Assembly: GCF_900537995.1 (NCBI RefSeq)
Contig: NZ_LR027880.1
Coordinates: 2,240,001 to 2,304,000 of the forward strand
DNA: 64,000 bases
From: Roseburia intestinalis L1-82
GTDB lineage: Bacteria > Bacillota > Clostridia > Lachnospirales > Lachnospiraceae
Reading direction: 5' to 3'
In this document: positions 26,987 to 36,966 of the stretch, piece after piece
How positions within the stretch are numbered: position 1 is the first letter of the stretch
Layout: every line of letters starts with the position of its first letter
Made by a program: the position numbers and the translations under genes
Notes under the pieces: generated by a model
What the model saw: the letters and a program-made list of their open reading frames with translations, nothing else
What the model was told of the DNA's origin: nothing
Databases searched by the model: none

Positions 26987-27036
26987 GAATACAACTCACT
27001 AATGCACCATAACATTTTTTGAAATGGAGAATTCTT

Positions 27037-27846
27037 ATGTTAAAAGGCGTTTTTCCTGCCACAAAAAAAGATGGAACCATCTACTATCGTACAAGCATCA
27101 ATTATTCCGGCAAACACATCAGCCTTGGAAGTTTTGCTTCAGAAGAAATGGCGCATCTGGCTTATAAGGAAGCATCCCAGACTCTTTCTGACGCCGTCAT
27201 AACCATTGACAATGTCTATTCACACAAAAATATTCTCCCTCATGAAAAAATCATCATTCTGCTTAATTTCCGGGACAATGGACTTTATTTTAAAAATCCG
27301 ATCTATCTGCGCAAAGGATATTTCAGCTATTTTCTTTCCGAACATGAGGAATTAAAATTTGATATTGATGATCTTTTTTATTATTCCAGCCATAAGATCC
27401 AGAAGCGGCAGGGACATCTTTTTGTCAGTGATTACGGAATGCAGTATTCCATTCTTTCACGTTATGGGATCCGTCCATACGCGGTTGCCGGAAGAGATTA
27501 TCAGTTTGTAAATGGAGATTCTTACGACTATCGCTATGCCAATATTCTTGTGATCAATCGTTTTCACGGTGTCTTGCGTCATATCGTGAAAGGGATCACA
27601 AAATATCGCACAATGATCCACATCAATGGCAATTATCTTGTCGGCACTTATTCCAGTGAGGAAAAGGCTGCCGTGGCATATAACAAAGCCGTAGATCTCG
27701 CAAAGGCTGCCGGAATTAAAAAGGATTTTCCCGAAAATTATGTTGATACACTCCCGCCAAAGGAATATGCAGAAGTTTATACGAAAGTAAAGCTGTCTGA
27801 ACGTTATCTTTCCTATTTAGAAGAATTTTCAAATAGCCCAGCGTAA
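27037..27846 (+). CDS. Protein with two AP2-like repeats flanking a degenerate HNH-like core
   Basis: 269 residues. An AP2/integrase-DNA-binding-like unit at about 4-50 (KKDGTIYYRTSINYSGKHIS, LGSFASEEMAHLAYKEA) is mirrored by one at about 190-235 (KGITKYRTMIHINGNYLVGT, YSSEEKAAVAYNKAVDLAKA). Between them, YGMQYSILSRYGIRPYA and DSYDYRYANILVIN recall the HNH endonuclease pattern, but the catalytic histidines are not obvious. HNH-AP2 proteins are usually selfish endonucleases; here a stand-alone chromosomal copy with its own promoter and ribosome site (GGAG) might be a domesticated DNA-binding protein. No intron or phage genes are nearby. Start ATG 27037. Confidence 0.65.
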   Translation: MLKGVFPATKKDGTIYYRTSINYSGKHISLGSFASEEMAHLAYKEASQTLSDAVITIDNVYSHKNILPHEKIIILLNFRDNGLYFKNPIYLRKGYFSYFLSEHEELKFDIDDLFYYSSHKIQKRQGHLFVSDYGMQYSILSRYGIRPYAVAGRDYQFVNGDSYDYRYANILVINRFHGVLRHIVKGITKYRTMIHINGNYLVGTYSSEEKAAVAYNKAVDLAKAAGIKKDFPENYVDTLPPKEYAEVYTKVKLSERYLSYLEEFSNSPA

Positions 27847-27851
27847 GTTTC

Positions 27852-27880
27852 TTGTATCTTCCACTTAAAAGTAGTACAAT
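27852..27880 (+). promoter_or_regulatory. Promoter of the membrane chemoreceptor gene
   Basis: TTGTAT (27852-27857), 17-base spacer, TACAAT (27875-27880), just after the stop of the AP2-repeat gene. Confidence 0.65.
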
Positions 27881-27940
27881 AGAACCAAAGTTTTTTCACT
27901 ATTCCTACTGAATAACTATATATAAGAGGAGACTTTATTT

Positions 27941-29410
27941 ATGAAGCAAACCACTTTCAGCGATCTTGAACGAAATAATAAAACCTGTATGTATGCACAT
28001 CTGATTGATTCAAGTATCATGACACTTTTCTGTATCCTGCAGGCGCTTTCCGGACTTCAAACCTGGGGATATATCATTATCTTCGCAGTTTTGGGTTTTG
28101 GACCGGTTATTGCAGAGTTTTTCTTTTGGAATAAGTCACATGAAACACCCGCGATCCAGCATCTTGTTGCCATCGGTTTCGCTGTTTTTTACAGTTTTGC
28201 AATCTTCACTGCAACCAACGGTCTCGTATTTTTATTTGTTATCCCGATGATCTTAATCATCTCAGTTTATAATGATGCCAAATACTCTCTCATAATCAAT
28301 ACCGGAACAGTCATCGAAAGTCTCATCATTACAATTATGGGGGCTCAGACCGGAAAGTTTGGCTACTCCGGACAGGACAATGCCGTGATCCAGGTTGTCA
28401 TCATGATCATGGTCGGTATTTATTCTTATTTTACATCACAGACATTAAATATCAATATGGCACAGAAAATACAGCATGCAGAGGAATCACAGTCACAGTC
28501 CGAAAAACTGCTGGCAAACCTCTCTGAATTATCAGACCACGTCAATCAGAAGATCAACAGCATCCATCAGGAGCTTGATAAATTGAGCACTGCAGCTCAG
28601 ACCACACAGCATGCAATGCAGGAAGTATCAAGCGGTGCTGCCGAAGCAACGAATGCCGTAATGGAACAGGGTTCCCAGACACAGGAAATTCAGGATAAGA
28701 TTGTGATCGTCAATGATGTAACACAGCAGATCGATGCAAACATGAAACACACTTTAGATATCGTGACAGAAGGCAGTAGTTCCATGCAGCTTCTCGCCAG
28801 CCAGGTAGATACCTCTGTCCAAAACAGCGTGGATGCCGCATCAAAGTTAGAAACTCTGAACCATTACATGGAAGAAATGCATTCTATCGTGGAACTGATC
28901 GGCGGTATCACTTCCCAGACCAGTCTGCTTGCATTAAACGCAAGTATTGAAGCTGCAAGAGCCGGAGATGCCGGGAAGGGATTTGCAGTGGTTGCATCAG
29001 AGATTACCGGAATGGCTTCCCAGACAAAAGAAGCAACTGTAAAGATCACGGAACTGATCCAGAATGTTACTTCAGCTATCAACGAAGTTGTCACAGTCAT
29101 CCAGCAAATGATCGATGGAATCAATCAGGAAAAAGAAAGTGCTAAAAACACGGCAAACAGTTTCTCCTCGATTCAAGAAAACACGCTCTCCATTCAGAGT
29201 GGTATCCAGAACCTGACCGTAAGTACCTCAGAGTTAAAAGATGCAAACCAGGTCATTTCTGATTCCGTCCAGACACTCTCTGCCATCTCAGAAGAGCTTA
29301 CTGCTCATGCACACGAAACATTAGAAGCCGAAAATAAAAATACAGATATCCTTGATACTATTGCCTCAAAGATGCAGGAGCTTGTAATATTTACACAAAA
29401 TCAGTTTTAA
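27941..29410 (+). CDS. Methyl-accepting chemotaxis protein with polytopic membrane N-terminus
   Basis: 489 residues. The first about 170 residues hold four to six hydrophobic segments with very short loops (for example [45 protein letters not shown]) and no periplasmic ligand domain. A long coiled coil follows, with the MCP tip [20 protein letters not shown] and [20 protein letters not shown] at about 325-365. Such membrane-embedded receptors usually sense membrane state, redox or gases rather than soluble ligands; that is inference. GAGGAG precedes the ATG. A strong terminator follows. No HAMP is evident. Confidence 0.9.
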   Translation: MKQTTFSDLERNNKTCMYAHLIDSSIMTLFCILQALSGLQTWGYIIIFAVLGFGPVIAEFFFWNKSHETPAIQHLVAIGFAVFYSFAIFTATNGLVFLFVIPMILIISVYNDAKYSLIINTGTVIESLIITIMGAQTGKFGYSGQDNAVIQVVIMIMVGIYSYFTSQTLNINMAQKIQHAEESQSQSEKLLANLSELSDHVNQKINSIHQELDKLSTAAQTTQHAMQEVSSGAAEATNAVMEQGSQTQEIQDKIVIVNDVTQQIDANMKHTLDIVTEGSSSMQLLASQVDTSVQNSVDAASKLETLNHYMEEMHSIVELIGGITSQTSLLALNASIEAARAGDAGKGFAVVASEITGMASQTKEATVKITELIQNVTSAINEVVTVIQQMIDGINQEKESAKNTANSFSSIQENTLSIQSGIQNLTVSTSELKDANQVISDSVQTLSAISEELTAHAHETLEAENKNTDILDTIASKMQELVIFTQNQF

Positions 29411-29425
29411 ATCTATTTGATCAAA

Positions 29426-29466
29426 AACATCCGGCAGACCTTTTTTAGTTGCCGGATGTTTTTTAT
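29426..29466 (+). terminator. Chemoreceptor gene terminator
   Basis: AACATCCGGCA (29426-29436) and TGCCGGATGTT (29450-29460) followed by a T-run. Confidence 0.88.
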
Positions 29467-29536
29467 GTCATATAATATTGGCAGGAAACGTAATGTCACC
29501 TTTTTACTGCTTTTTATGCAAACCAATTCTATTTGC

Positions 29537-31465
29537 TTAAATATTTTCTACCGCATCACGCAGTTCATCTGCCATACTCTGTACACAGGATGTCTGTGAC
29601 GAAATTTCCTCCGATGTTGCTGCAATCGTTGCCACCTTCTCATTCATTTCATTGATATTTTCAATCAGATCTTTGATAGAATCAATGCTTGCATTAATCT
29701 TAGGAATGATTTCTTCTGCTTTTGCATTGTTCTCTACAATCAGTTTTTTCGTCGAATCGGACAATTCACGTATCTCACTTGCAACTACTGCAAATCCACG
29801 TCCAGCCTCTCCAGCCCTTGCCGCCTCTATGGAAGCATTCAGGGAAAGAAGATTTGTCTGCCCTGCTATGGAAGAAATATCCTCATTGCTTGCTTTATAA
29901 ATATTGATAAAATCAGACATCGTTGCCAATGAACTGTTTAACTCCTGACAGAAATTGGAGATCTCCTGAATATGCTGTGCAAGCGTGGTCGCCTCATTTG
30001 CCGAAGTTTCATTCGCGTCACCCAGCTGATCAATATTTTCACTCAAAGATACAAACTGTTCTGTAATATCGGCAAGTTTCTGATTATGAATTTCTTGTTT
30101 CTGCTGTTCCTCTTCCATCAGATTCTGGATCTTTTCTTTTTCATTCTCCGCAACACTCTTGACATAATGTACACAGTTTTCCTTGACATTTACACCATTA
30201 TAAATTGCCCTTGCCATATTGCGACAGGAAGAATAACCACAGGACTCACAATTCATTTTCTGGCTGGCAGCATCCGTCTTATTCATGGAAGCAAAAATCT
30301 CCTGCATTTCATGCTCCGCAGGCTCTTTAATCTCAACACTTTTGTTTGTATATTTGCGTACAAAATCATTGATATCTAAATCTTCAAATGCTTTCATCAG
30401 ATTTACCAAACGATCCTTCTCCGGTACGGATTCGTCCCATGGTGAACCATTCTTTGTCTTCTTGCCAAACAATCCTCTTTTCGCGTCTGCTCCTGCATTT
30501 GCCGTTTTGTTTCTCATATCACTGAGTGTGAGCATAACATCATCCGTATTGCGCTCTAACTCAGTAGCTGTTCCATAGATGCATCCCTTAGAGCAGTTTA
30601 AAATATCGACCATAAACGGCTGTCTCTTATTCTTTTTGATACGTTCTAAATACTCATGCAGATAGCGATAGGCTTCCTTTTCGCCTTCTACCTGTCTTAC
30701 CACCTGTTCTTTTCCAAGGAAATGTTCTACGTTTTCTCTTAAACCACCCGGCATCGGATAAAGAGCACCCATGCCATATTCCAGTTCGTCCTCATATTCC
30801 TTACAGCCCTGATATTTATTTCCAATCGTTTCAAAAAGCTTTTTAAATGTCACATTATATTTTACATAGCCATAGCAATTTGGATCTGTAATCTCTGTCT
30901 TCTTTGCGATACAAGGACTGATAAATGCAAGTTCATCATCACATTTTAAATATTTTTTTATGTAAATTGCCATACACATCATCGGACTATGAATCGGCAT
31001 CATTTTCGGCAGTAATTCCGGAATATATTTTTCCACATAATTGACAACTGCCGGACATGGCTGGGAAATGCCACCCAGAAACTGATGTTCTGTAATATAT
31101 TTTAAATATCCCCATGTCGTGATATCTGCACCGAAAGAAACACTGTAAATATGATTTACACCTTTTTCCTTCAGATATCCAAGTACCTTTTTATACTCAT
31201 GCGGATAATTTGCCAAAAATGCAGGAGCTAAAATAACAGAAATCTTTTTTCCTGCTTCTAATGCTGTAAAAAATGATTTTGTGTCATCCTGATATTCTCT
31301 GGCATTATGCTCACATGCATCAAAACATGCCCCACATGCAATACATTTTTCAGAGTCAACTATTACCTTTCCTGCATCTGTTGCAACATTGGCGATCAGC
31401 ACCGGACAATCTCTTACACATTTGTTGCATCCGGTACAATTATCATTTGCGTAAATAAGTTCCAT
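29537..31465 (-). CDS. Sensory [FeFe]-hydrogenase-like protein fused to a chemoreceptor signalling domain
   Basis: 642 residues. Order: two [4Fe-4S] ferredoxin motifs ([12 protein letters not shown] at 10-21 and [13 protein letters not shown] at 41-53); an iron-hydrogenase large-subunit domain with reduced H-cluster motifs L1 (SQPCPAV, about 134-140), L2 ([10 protein letters not shown], about 182-191) and L3 ([12 protein letters not shown], about 288-299); a four-cysteine cluster domain ([13 protein letters not shown], then ENC, about 404-431); a coiled coil; and a C-terminal MCP tip ([40 protein letters not shown]). L1 and L3 deviate from catalytic hydrogenases as in the sensory group C enzymes. 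The likely job is to sense H2 or ferredoxin redox state and signal to CheA. It is soluble. Start ATG 31465; own promoter; next to the rnf operon. Confidence 0.82.
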   Translation of the reverse strand: MELIYANDNCTGCNKCVRDCPVLIANVATDAGKVIVDSEKCIACGACFDACEHNAREYQDDTKSFFTALEAGKKISVILAPAFLANYPHEYKKVLGYLKEKGVNHIYSVSFGADITTWGYLKYITEHQFLGGISQPCPAVVNYVEKYIPELLPKMMPIHSPMMCMAIYIKKYLKCDDELAFISPCIAKKTEITDPNCYGYVKYNVTFKKLFETIGNKYQGCKEYEDELEYGMGALYPMPGGLRENVEHFLGKEQVVRQVEGEKEAYRYLHEYLERIKKNKRQPFMVDILNCSKGCIYGTATELERNTDDVMLTLSDMRNKTANAGADAKRGLFGKKTKNGSPWDESVPEKDRLVNLMKAFEDLDINDFVRKYTNKSVEIKEPAEHEMQEIFASMNKTDAASQKMNCESCGYSSCRNMARAIYNGVNVKENCVHYVKSVAENEKEKIQNLMEEEQQKQEIHNQKLADITEQFVSLSENIDQLGDANETSANEATTLAQHIQEISNFCQELNSSLATMSDFINIYKASNEDISSIAGQTNLLSLNASIEAARAGEAGRGFAVVASEIRELSDSTKKLIVENNAKAEEIIPKINASIDSIKDLIENINEMNEKVATIAATSEEISSQTSCVQSMADELRDAVENI

Positions 31466-31517
31466 TTTGTCCACCCACTTTGTATAATTTTCACAAAAAA
31501 TATATTGTTATAGTGAT

Positions 31518-31546
31518 ATTTTATCATATTTTTGTGTTAATAACAA
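31518..31546 (-). promoter_or_regulatory. Promoter of the hydrogenase-chemoreceptor gene
   Basis: TTGTTA (complement of 31541-31546), 17-base spacer, TAAAAT (complement of 31518-31523). Confidence 0.6.
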
Positions 31547-31589
31547 TTTTTTATCACTTATTTTTTTGAATGTTTATAAAATAATATAC

Positions 31590-31624
31590 AAAAGAACAGA
31601 CCGCTTTGAGCAGCCTGTTCTTTT
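31590..31624 (-). terminator. rnf operon terminator
   Basis: AAAAGAACAG (31590-31599) and CTGTTCTTTT (31615-31624) with an inner GCTTTGAGC hairpin, 26 bases after the rnfB stop. Confidence 0.75.
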
Positions 31625-31650
31625 GTTCTTCTAATTGTACTTAAATTAAA

Positions 31651-32442
31651 TTAAAGAATAATCTTCTTCGGACATTTCTGTGCACAGATACCACATCCGA
31701 CACATTTTTCCTGATCAATATATGCTACATTGTCAATGACATGTACGGCATCCTTCGGACAGTTCTTCTCACAGAGATGACATCCGATACATCCAACGGA
31801 ACATGCCTTCATTACATTCTTGCCGACATCCTTAGAACTACACTGAACAATATGTTTTGCTGAGTAAGGAACCAGCTCGATTAAGTGTTTCGGGCAGGCA
31901 GCCACACATTTACCACATGCCTTACATACTTCTTTATCAACCAGCGCTATACCATCTACGATATGGATTGCATCAAACGGACATGCCTTTACGCAGGAGC
32001 CAAAACCTAAACATCCATAGTTACATGCCTTTGGTCCACCGTTTGGAACGAACATCATAGATGCACAATCCTCATTACCAGTATACTCGTAATCTTTCTG
32101 TGTCTTGTCACAGGTTCCTGCACATTTTACGAAAGCAACTTTTTTCTCACCTGCACCTGCATCTACACCCATGATTGCACCGATCTTAGCTGCAACTGGA
32201 GCTCCGCCGACCGGACACTGGTTGACTGGTGCTTCACCTTTTGCGATCGCTGCAGCAAGTCCGGAACATCCGGCATAACCACAACCACCACAGTTATTTC
32301 CTGGAAGTTCGCCTAAGATGGCAACTTCCTTCTCATCAACTTCTACTTTGAATTTTTCTCCGGAAATACCAAGGAAAAATCCAATCAAGATACCTACGCC
32401 GCCCACAACAAGGGCTGCAACTAATATTGCTGTAACGTTCAT
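31651..32442 (-). CDS. rnfB: Rnf electron transport complex subunit B
   Basis: Ferredoxin-like entry subunit of the Rnf complex (ferredoxin:NAD+ oxidoreductase). 263 residues: an N-terminal membrane helix (residues 4-26), the four-cysteine cluster domain NNCGGCGYAGCSGLAAAIAKG with QCPVGG, then several [4Fe-4S] motifs (CVKACPFDAIH, CKACGKCVAACPKHLIEL, CIGCHLCEKNCPKDAVHV, CVGCGICAQKCPKKIIL). It is the last gene of the operon, as in Clostridium and Acetobacterium, and is 14 bases after rnfA. It lies next to the hydrogenase-like sensor with an independent promoter. Confidence 0.95.
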   Translation of the reverse strand: MNVTAILVAALVVGGVGILIGFFLGISGEKFKVEVDEKEVAILGELPGNNCGGCGYAGCSGLAAAIAKGEAPVNQCPVGGAPVAAKIGAIMGVDAGAGEKKVAFVKCAGTCDKTQKDYEYTGNEDCASMMFVPNGGPKACNYGCLGFGSCVKACPFDAIHIVDGIALVDKEVCKACGKCVAACPKHLIELVPYSAKHIVQCSSKDVGKNVMKACSVGCIGCHLCEKNCPKDAVHVIDNVAYIDQEKCVGCGICAQKCPKKIIL

Positions 32443-32455
32443 CTTATTTTTCCTC

Positions 32456-33052
32456 CTAAATCATTCCTGAGAATCCCATAAACGCGATAGACATCAAAGC
32501 TGCTGTGATCAGAACGATCGCAGTACCCTGAAATGGTTTTGGAATATCATTGTATTCAATTTTTTCACGCAGACCTGCCATCAGAACGATCGCGATCAGG
32601 AATCCGAATGCAGTTGCAAAACCATTTACAACACTCTCTAAGATTCCATATTCTTTTGTAACGTTTGTTAATGCAACACCTAATACGGCACAGTTTGTAG
32701 TGATAAGAGGAAGGTATACACCTAAACTCTGATACAATGCCGGCATTGATTTCTTTAAGAACATCTCAACAAACTGTACTAATGCTGCGATAACAAGAAT
32801 AAATACGATCGTCTGTAAATAAGTAAGATCGATCCCCTTGCTCATCAGATAGCTGTTTGCAAGAATAAATTTATAGATCAGTGCTGTTACAAACGAGGAA
32901 ATCGTGATAACGAACACAACTGCACCGCCCATTCCGGCTGCTGTCTCTGTTTTCTTGGAAACTCCTAAGAACGGACAGATACCAAGGAACTGACTTAATA
33001 CAACGTTATTTACAATCGCAGAACCGATTGCAATCAAAAGTAATTCTTTCAT
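32456..33052 (-). CDS. rnfA: Rnf complex subunit A
   Basis: A 198-residue polytopic membrane subunit. Family pattern: VNNVVLSQFLGICPFLGVSK at residues 14-33, the cation/cluster-related GAVVFVITISSFVTALIY, LPLITTNCAVLGVALTNVTK (cysteine that with RnfE's forms the intramembrane [2Fe-2S] site) and GFAIALVLMAGLREKIE-like segment, six helices in all. It is coupled between rnfE and rnfB by short gaps. Function is electron transfer across the membrane linked to Na+ or H+ export. Confidence 0.95.
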   Translation of the reverse strand: MKELLLIAIGSAIVNNVVLSQFLGICPFLGVSKKTETAAGMGGAVVFVITISSFVTALIYKFILANSYLMSKGIDLTYLQTIVFILVIAALVQFVEMFLKKSMPALYQSLGVYLPLITTNCAVLGVALTNVTKEYGILESVVNGFATAFGFLIAIVLMAGLREKIEYNDIPKPFQGTAIVLITAALMSIAFMGFSGMI

Positions 33053-33066
33053 CTGTACCTATCCTC

Positions 33067-33789
33067 CTACTCTTCTTTTCCGGCAGCATCTGCTTTTACA
33101 GTTGCTTTACCGCTGCAGTGTGCAGCCTGGCTGCAGCCGGAGCAGTCGCCGCTCAAGCATCCTGCAGGCTCTGCTAACGGTTTTCCTTTTGCTTCCATCT
33201 TCGCTCTTACAATGTTCATAATAGCAACCAGACAGGACAATACTAAGAATGCACCAGGAGCCATAACGAAAATTGTGATCGGTGTAAACCATTTTAAGGA
33301 TAAGATCTGGAATCCGAAGATCTGACCTGCTCCTAAAAGTTCACGGATCAAACCGATGCAGGTAAGACCAAATGTAAATCCAAGTCCCATACCAATACCA
33401 TCAAACATAGACGGGATTACCGGGTTCTTAGAAGCATAGCTTTCTGCACGTCCAAGGATGATACAGTTTACTACGATAAGAGGAATATATACACCTAAAG
33501 ACTCGGAAAGGCTTGGTGTATATGCCTGCATGATAAACTGAACCATGGTAACAAGTGATGCAACGATTACGATGAATGCCGGCATACGGACACCATCCGG
33601 GATCACTTTACGGAATGCTGAAATCAGCATATTGGATAAAATAAGTACCACTGTTGTGGAAAGTCCCATACCAAGTCCATTGATTGCTGAGGAAGTAACC
33701 GCCAATGTCGGACACATACCAAGCATCAGAACGAAGGTAGGATTCTCCTTGATAATACCGTTATATAAACGTTCTACATTTTTGTTCAT
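33067..33789 (-). CDS. rnfE: Rnf complex subunit E
   Basis: A 240-residue membrane subunit homologous to RnfA. Visible: NPTFVLMLGMCPTLAVTSSA, the helix set with VIVASLVTMVQFIMQ, YIPLIVVNCIILGRAESYAS (partner cysteine of RnfA) and GLGFTFGLTCIGLIRELLGA. Unusually, the C-terminal tail is extended with a cysteine-rich stretch (CLSGDCSGCSQAAHCSG, then KATVKADAAGKEE), which might bind a metal or be a Lachnospiraceae-specific feature. Its start ATG overlaps the rnfG stop by one base (TAATG), showing coupling. Confidence 0.94.
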   Translation of the reverse strand: MNKNVERLYNGIIKENPTFVLMLGMCPTLAVTSSAINGLGMGLSTTVVLILSNMLISAFRKVIPDGVRMPAFIVIVASLVTMVQFIMQAYTPSLSESLGVYIPLIVVNCIILGRAESYASKNPVIPSMFDGIGMGLGFTFGLTCIGLIRELLGAGQIFGFQILSLKWFTPITIFVMAPGAFLVLSCLVAIMNIVRAKMEAKGKPLAEPAGCLSGDCSGCSQAAHCSGKATVKADAAGKEE

Positions 33790-34400
33790 TAATTTGTACC
33801 TCCCGCTAAAACATTCTGGAAGTATGTCAGGCAGGCATTTACACCGTTAGCCATAGCTTTTGATGTAATGGTAGAACCTGAAATTGCTTCGATCTCGTTG
33901 TCGGCTGACGGAGCTGACTTAACAACGGTAAAGGAATCTACTTTTTTGTTTTCAAACTGACCGTAGAAATCTTCTTCCTGCGCCTTCATACCAAGACCAG
34001 GTGTCTCAGAAATAGATGTGATGGAATAACCATTTACAGTTCCATCATTCTGGATACCTACGGAGAATGTGATAGATCCCTGGCTTCCGTCCTTTGCGGT
34101 TACCGTAAATACATAACCAAGTGTATTTTCGGATGCATCCTGTGCTGCAACTACGGTCTCGATCTCATCGGAATATCCGTTTTCATCTAACAGAGCCTGT
34201 GCTGCGTCTGCATCAAAATCTGCATAATCTGTAAAATGATCTGCATCTGTAAATACCTGTTTGTAGGCATTCTGTGTTTTTTCTTCATTTACCTTGTCAA
34301 TTGAAGGTTTTGTGACACCGTACACAACTCCAAGTAAAAGTCCAAGTACGATTGTAAAAGCAAATAAAATTAATGCGTCATGAACGATCTTCTTATTCAT
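33789..34400 (-). CDS. rnfG: Rnf complex subunit G
   Basis: 203 residues: one N-terminal transmembrane helix (residues 9-29) and an extracytoplasmic FMN-binding domain. The flavinylation motif SGSTITSKAMANGVNACL (covalent FMN on Thr, SGxTxT-type) is at about 172-189. YSITSISETPGLGMKAQEED is the conserved region before it. FMN attachment needs an ApbE-type transferase, which is not in the window. Coupled to rnfE and 1 base after rnfD. Confidence 0.94.
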   Translation of the reverse strand: MNKKIVHDALILFAFTIVLGLLLGVVYGVTKPSIDKVNEEKTQNAYKQVFTDADHFTDYADFDADAAQALLDENGYSDEIETVVAAQDASENTLGYVFTVTAKDGSQGSITFSVGIQNDGTVNGYSITSISETPGLGMKAQEEDFYGQFENKKVDSFTVVKSAPSADNEIEAISGSTITSKAMANGVNACLTYFQNVLAGGTN

Positions 34401-34401
34401 C

Positions 34402-35352
34402 TTATTTGCCTCCTTCCTGCTTTTTGGCTTCTTTTACCATACCAAATGCTCTCGGAACCGTGTATTTCTCAATCATCGGAACTAAAATGTTACTTAAGAT
34501 GATTGCGAAGGAAACGCCCTCAGCGTTTGCACCAAAGCAGCGGAACAGTCCGGTAAAGATACCACAGCAGATACCAAAGATGATCTGTCCCATTGGTGTG
34601 ATCGGTGAAGTAACATAATCAGTAGCCATAAAGAATGCACCAAGCATGAGACCACCACCGCAGAGCTGTGCTGTAATATAAGTCCAGTCAGCACCATGTC
34701 CGCTGAAAAGAAGCATGAAAACAATAAATGTGATAATATAGCTTGCCGGGATTCTAAGATCGATAACACCCATTAAAATCAGGAAAATTGCACCAATCAG
34801 AATCGCGATCGCGGAAGTCTCACCGATTGTTCCGGCTGTACGTCCGATCAGCATATCCATCGTATTGACCGGATCACCATTTCTCATTGCTGCAAGCGGC
34901 GTTGCTCCGGTATAGGAATCGATCGTAAAGTTCGTCATGTTAGCTGCAAATGCAATCAGAAGAAAACATCTTGCACCCAGAGCAGGGTTCATGAAGTTCT
35001 GTCCTAATCCGCCGAACATACATTTTACAACCACGATTGCAAATACACCGCCGAGTACTGCTTCCCACCATGGAAGTGTAGCCGGAAGGTTTAATGCTAA
35101 AAGCAGACCGGTTACAACAGCACTTAAATCATTGATCGTCTGTTTTTTATGTACGATCTTATTGAAGATCCACTCTGATGCAACACAGGATGCGATTGTT
35201 ACTAAAATTAAAATCAGTGCTCTGTATCCAAAGTTATAAATACCAAATAAGGTTGTCGGAAGCAATGCAATAATTACATAAAGCATGATTCTTTCCGTCG
35301 TATCTTTAGAACGCACATGTGGTGATGATGAAACATGATATAAATCACTCAC
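34402..35352 (-). CDS. rnfD: Rnf complex subunit D
   Basis: 316-residue membrane subunit with covalent FMN. N-terminal SSSPHVRSKDTTERIMLYVI is the family opening. The FMN-Thr motif is in DSYTGATPLAAMRNG (about residues 140-154). FGGLGQNFMNPALGARCFLL and FFMATDYVTSPITPMGQIIF are conserved. About eight helices. It follows rnfC after 50 bases, the only notable gap in the operon. Confidence 0.95.
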   Translation of the reverse strand: MSDLYHVSSSPHVRSKDTTERIMLYVIIALLPTTLFGIYNFGYRALILILVTIASCVASEWIFNKIVHKKQTINDLSAVVTGLLLALNLPATLPWWEAVLGGVFAIVVVKCMFGGLGQNFMNPALGARCFLLIAFAANMTNFTIDSYTGATPLAAMRNGDPVNTMDMLIGRTAGTIGETSAIAILIGAIFLILMGVIDLRIPASYIITFIVFMLLFSGHGADWTYITAQLCGGGLMLGAFFMATDYVTSPITPMGQIIFGICCGIFTGLFRCFGANAEGVSFAIILSNILVPMIEKYTVPRAFGMVKEAKKQEGGK

Positions 35353-35402
35353 AGGAATCCACCTCTTTCTTCAGTTTTAAAAATTTATTTTTCATATTTC
35401 CA

Positions 35403-36728
35403 TTATTTTTTGCGTTTTGCTGCAAGAACCTGTTTTTTCATGGTCTTGATAGACTGTGCAAGCTGTCTCTTAGCCGGGCATGCAAAACTGCAGCTTCCGC
35501 ACTCAACACACTCTAAGCCATGCCATTTTTCAAATTCTTCGGAAAGTCCCTTATCTGAGAACTTCGCAAGTCTCGACGGAATCAACTGCTCCGGACATGC
35601 TTCTACACAGCGTCCACAGTTGATACATGCTGTCTGTAACTTTTCTGCAGCAGCAACCTCATCCTGTGACATACATAACAGGGAGGATGATGTCTTTGTG
35701 GTCGGAACGTCTAATCCAAACATGGCAAATCCCATCATCGGACCACCGGAAATAATCTTCTCAGGCTGTACTTTAAATCCACCTGCCGCATCGACAAGTT
35801 CCTGATAACTCGTACCAATATTATATAAAAAGTTACCTGGATGCTCTACCGCATCACCTGTGATCGTAGAAATACGGTTTGTTACCGGCTTGCCAAGTTT
35901 AACTGCATTGTAGATGGCAATGATCGTCTCAACGTTGTCAACGATGCATCCTGCATCTGCCGGAAGCATTTTGGAATTGATGGAACGTCCTGTCACAGCA
36001 TAAATCAACTGACGCTCACCACCCTGCGGATACTTTGTTTCTAATGGACATACTTCAATACGCGGTTCATCCTTTACAAGTTCCTGCAGTTTTTCAATAC
36101 AGTCCGGTTTGTTATTCTCAATACCGAATACACCCTTTGCCTTGTCAAAAATCTGAAGAATGATCTTCATACCTCCGATCAGCTCTTCCGGATTTTCTAA
36201 CATTCTCCGATAATCTGCGGTCAGATATGGTTCACACTCTGCACAGTTTGCAATGATATACTCAATTTTTTCCGGTTCTTTTGGTGATAACTTCACATGA
36301 GTCGGGAAACCCGCACCTCCCATGCCGACAACACCGGCCTCTTTTACTTTACCAATGATCTCTTCTTTTGATAAAGCTGTCACATCTTCACATGGCGTAT
36401 AAGAAACCTCTTCGAACGCTCCGTCGTTTTCGATCACGATGGAATTGACCATATCGCCAACTGCCACACGACGCGGTTCAATAGCTTTTACAGTACCGGA
36501 AGCAGATGCATAAATTGGAGATGATACAAAACCGCCCGCTTCTGCGATTTTCTGTCCCTTTAATACTCTGTCGCCTTTCGCCACTATCGGACTTGCAGGT
36601 GCTCCGATATGCTGTGATAACGGATACACCAGGTCGCCCTTGGGTAAAACTTCCACAATCGGCGCATCCTTTGCTAATTCCTTGCCTTCGTAAGGATGGA
36701 CGCCACCTTTAAATGTCTTTAAACCCAT
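35403..36728 (-). CDS. rnfC: Rnf complex subunit C
   Basis: 441 residues; the NADH-facing peripheral subunit. The N-terminus (MGLKTFKGGVHPYEGKELAK) and lipoyl-like segment are typical. The FMN/NADH Rossmann-type site is GVVGMGGAGFPTHVKLSP (about 133-150), with CAECEPYLTADYRRMLE following. Two [4Fe-4S] clusters are near the C-terminus (CINCGRCVEACPEQLIP and CVECGSCSFACPAKRQL). First gene of the operon, giving order C-D-G-E-A-B. Confidence 0.96.
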   Translation of the reverse strand: MGLKTFKGGVHPYEGKELAKDAPIVEVLPKGDLVYPLSQHIGAPASPIVAKGDRVLKGQKIAEAGGFVSSPIYASASGTVKAIEPRRVAVGDMVNSIVIENDGAFEEVSYTPCEDVTALSKEEIIGKVKEAGVVGMGGAGFPTHVKLSPKEPEKIEYIIANCAECEPYLTADYRRMLENPEELIGGMKIILQIFDKAKGVFGIENNKPDCIEKLQELVKDEPRIEVCPLETKYPQGGERQLIYAVTGRSINSKMLPADAGCIVDNVETIIAIYNAVKLGKPVTNRISTITGDAVEHPGNFLYNIGTSYQELVDAAGGFKVQPEKIISGGPMMGFAMFGLDVPTTKTSSSLLCMSQDEVAAAEKLQTACINCGRCVEACPEQLIPSRLAKFSDKGLSEEFEKWHGLECVECGSCSFACPAKRQLAQSIKTMKKQVLAAKRKK

Positions 36729-36798
36729 TTTTCGTGCCCCACTTTCTCTTAATTGTATTCTATTCTATGATATGTCTCATAGAACATTTATCCTATTG

Positions 36799-36807
36799 AT
36801 TATACCA
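36799..36807 (-). promoter_or_regulatory. Extended -10 promoter of the rnf operon
   Basis: TGGTATAAT on the minus strand (TATAAT is the complement of 36799-36804), about 70 bases before rnfC. No good -35 is seen at 17 bases; the TG extension may compensate. Confidence 0.5.
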
Positions 36808-36966
36808 CAAAATGATACATATTCCATCTATTCCTTGTATTTTTTTTAGAACCTTTTGACAAAATTTTCACAATTATTGAGATAATTCCATCAATTAATG
36901 GCATTTTCTTTTTCTTTTTATATGTGATAAAATAGTTTATTATGAAGGAAATCAGGGAGGATTTAT

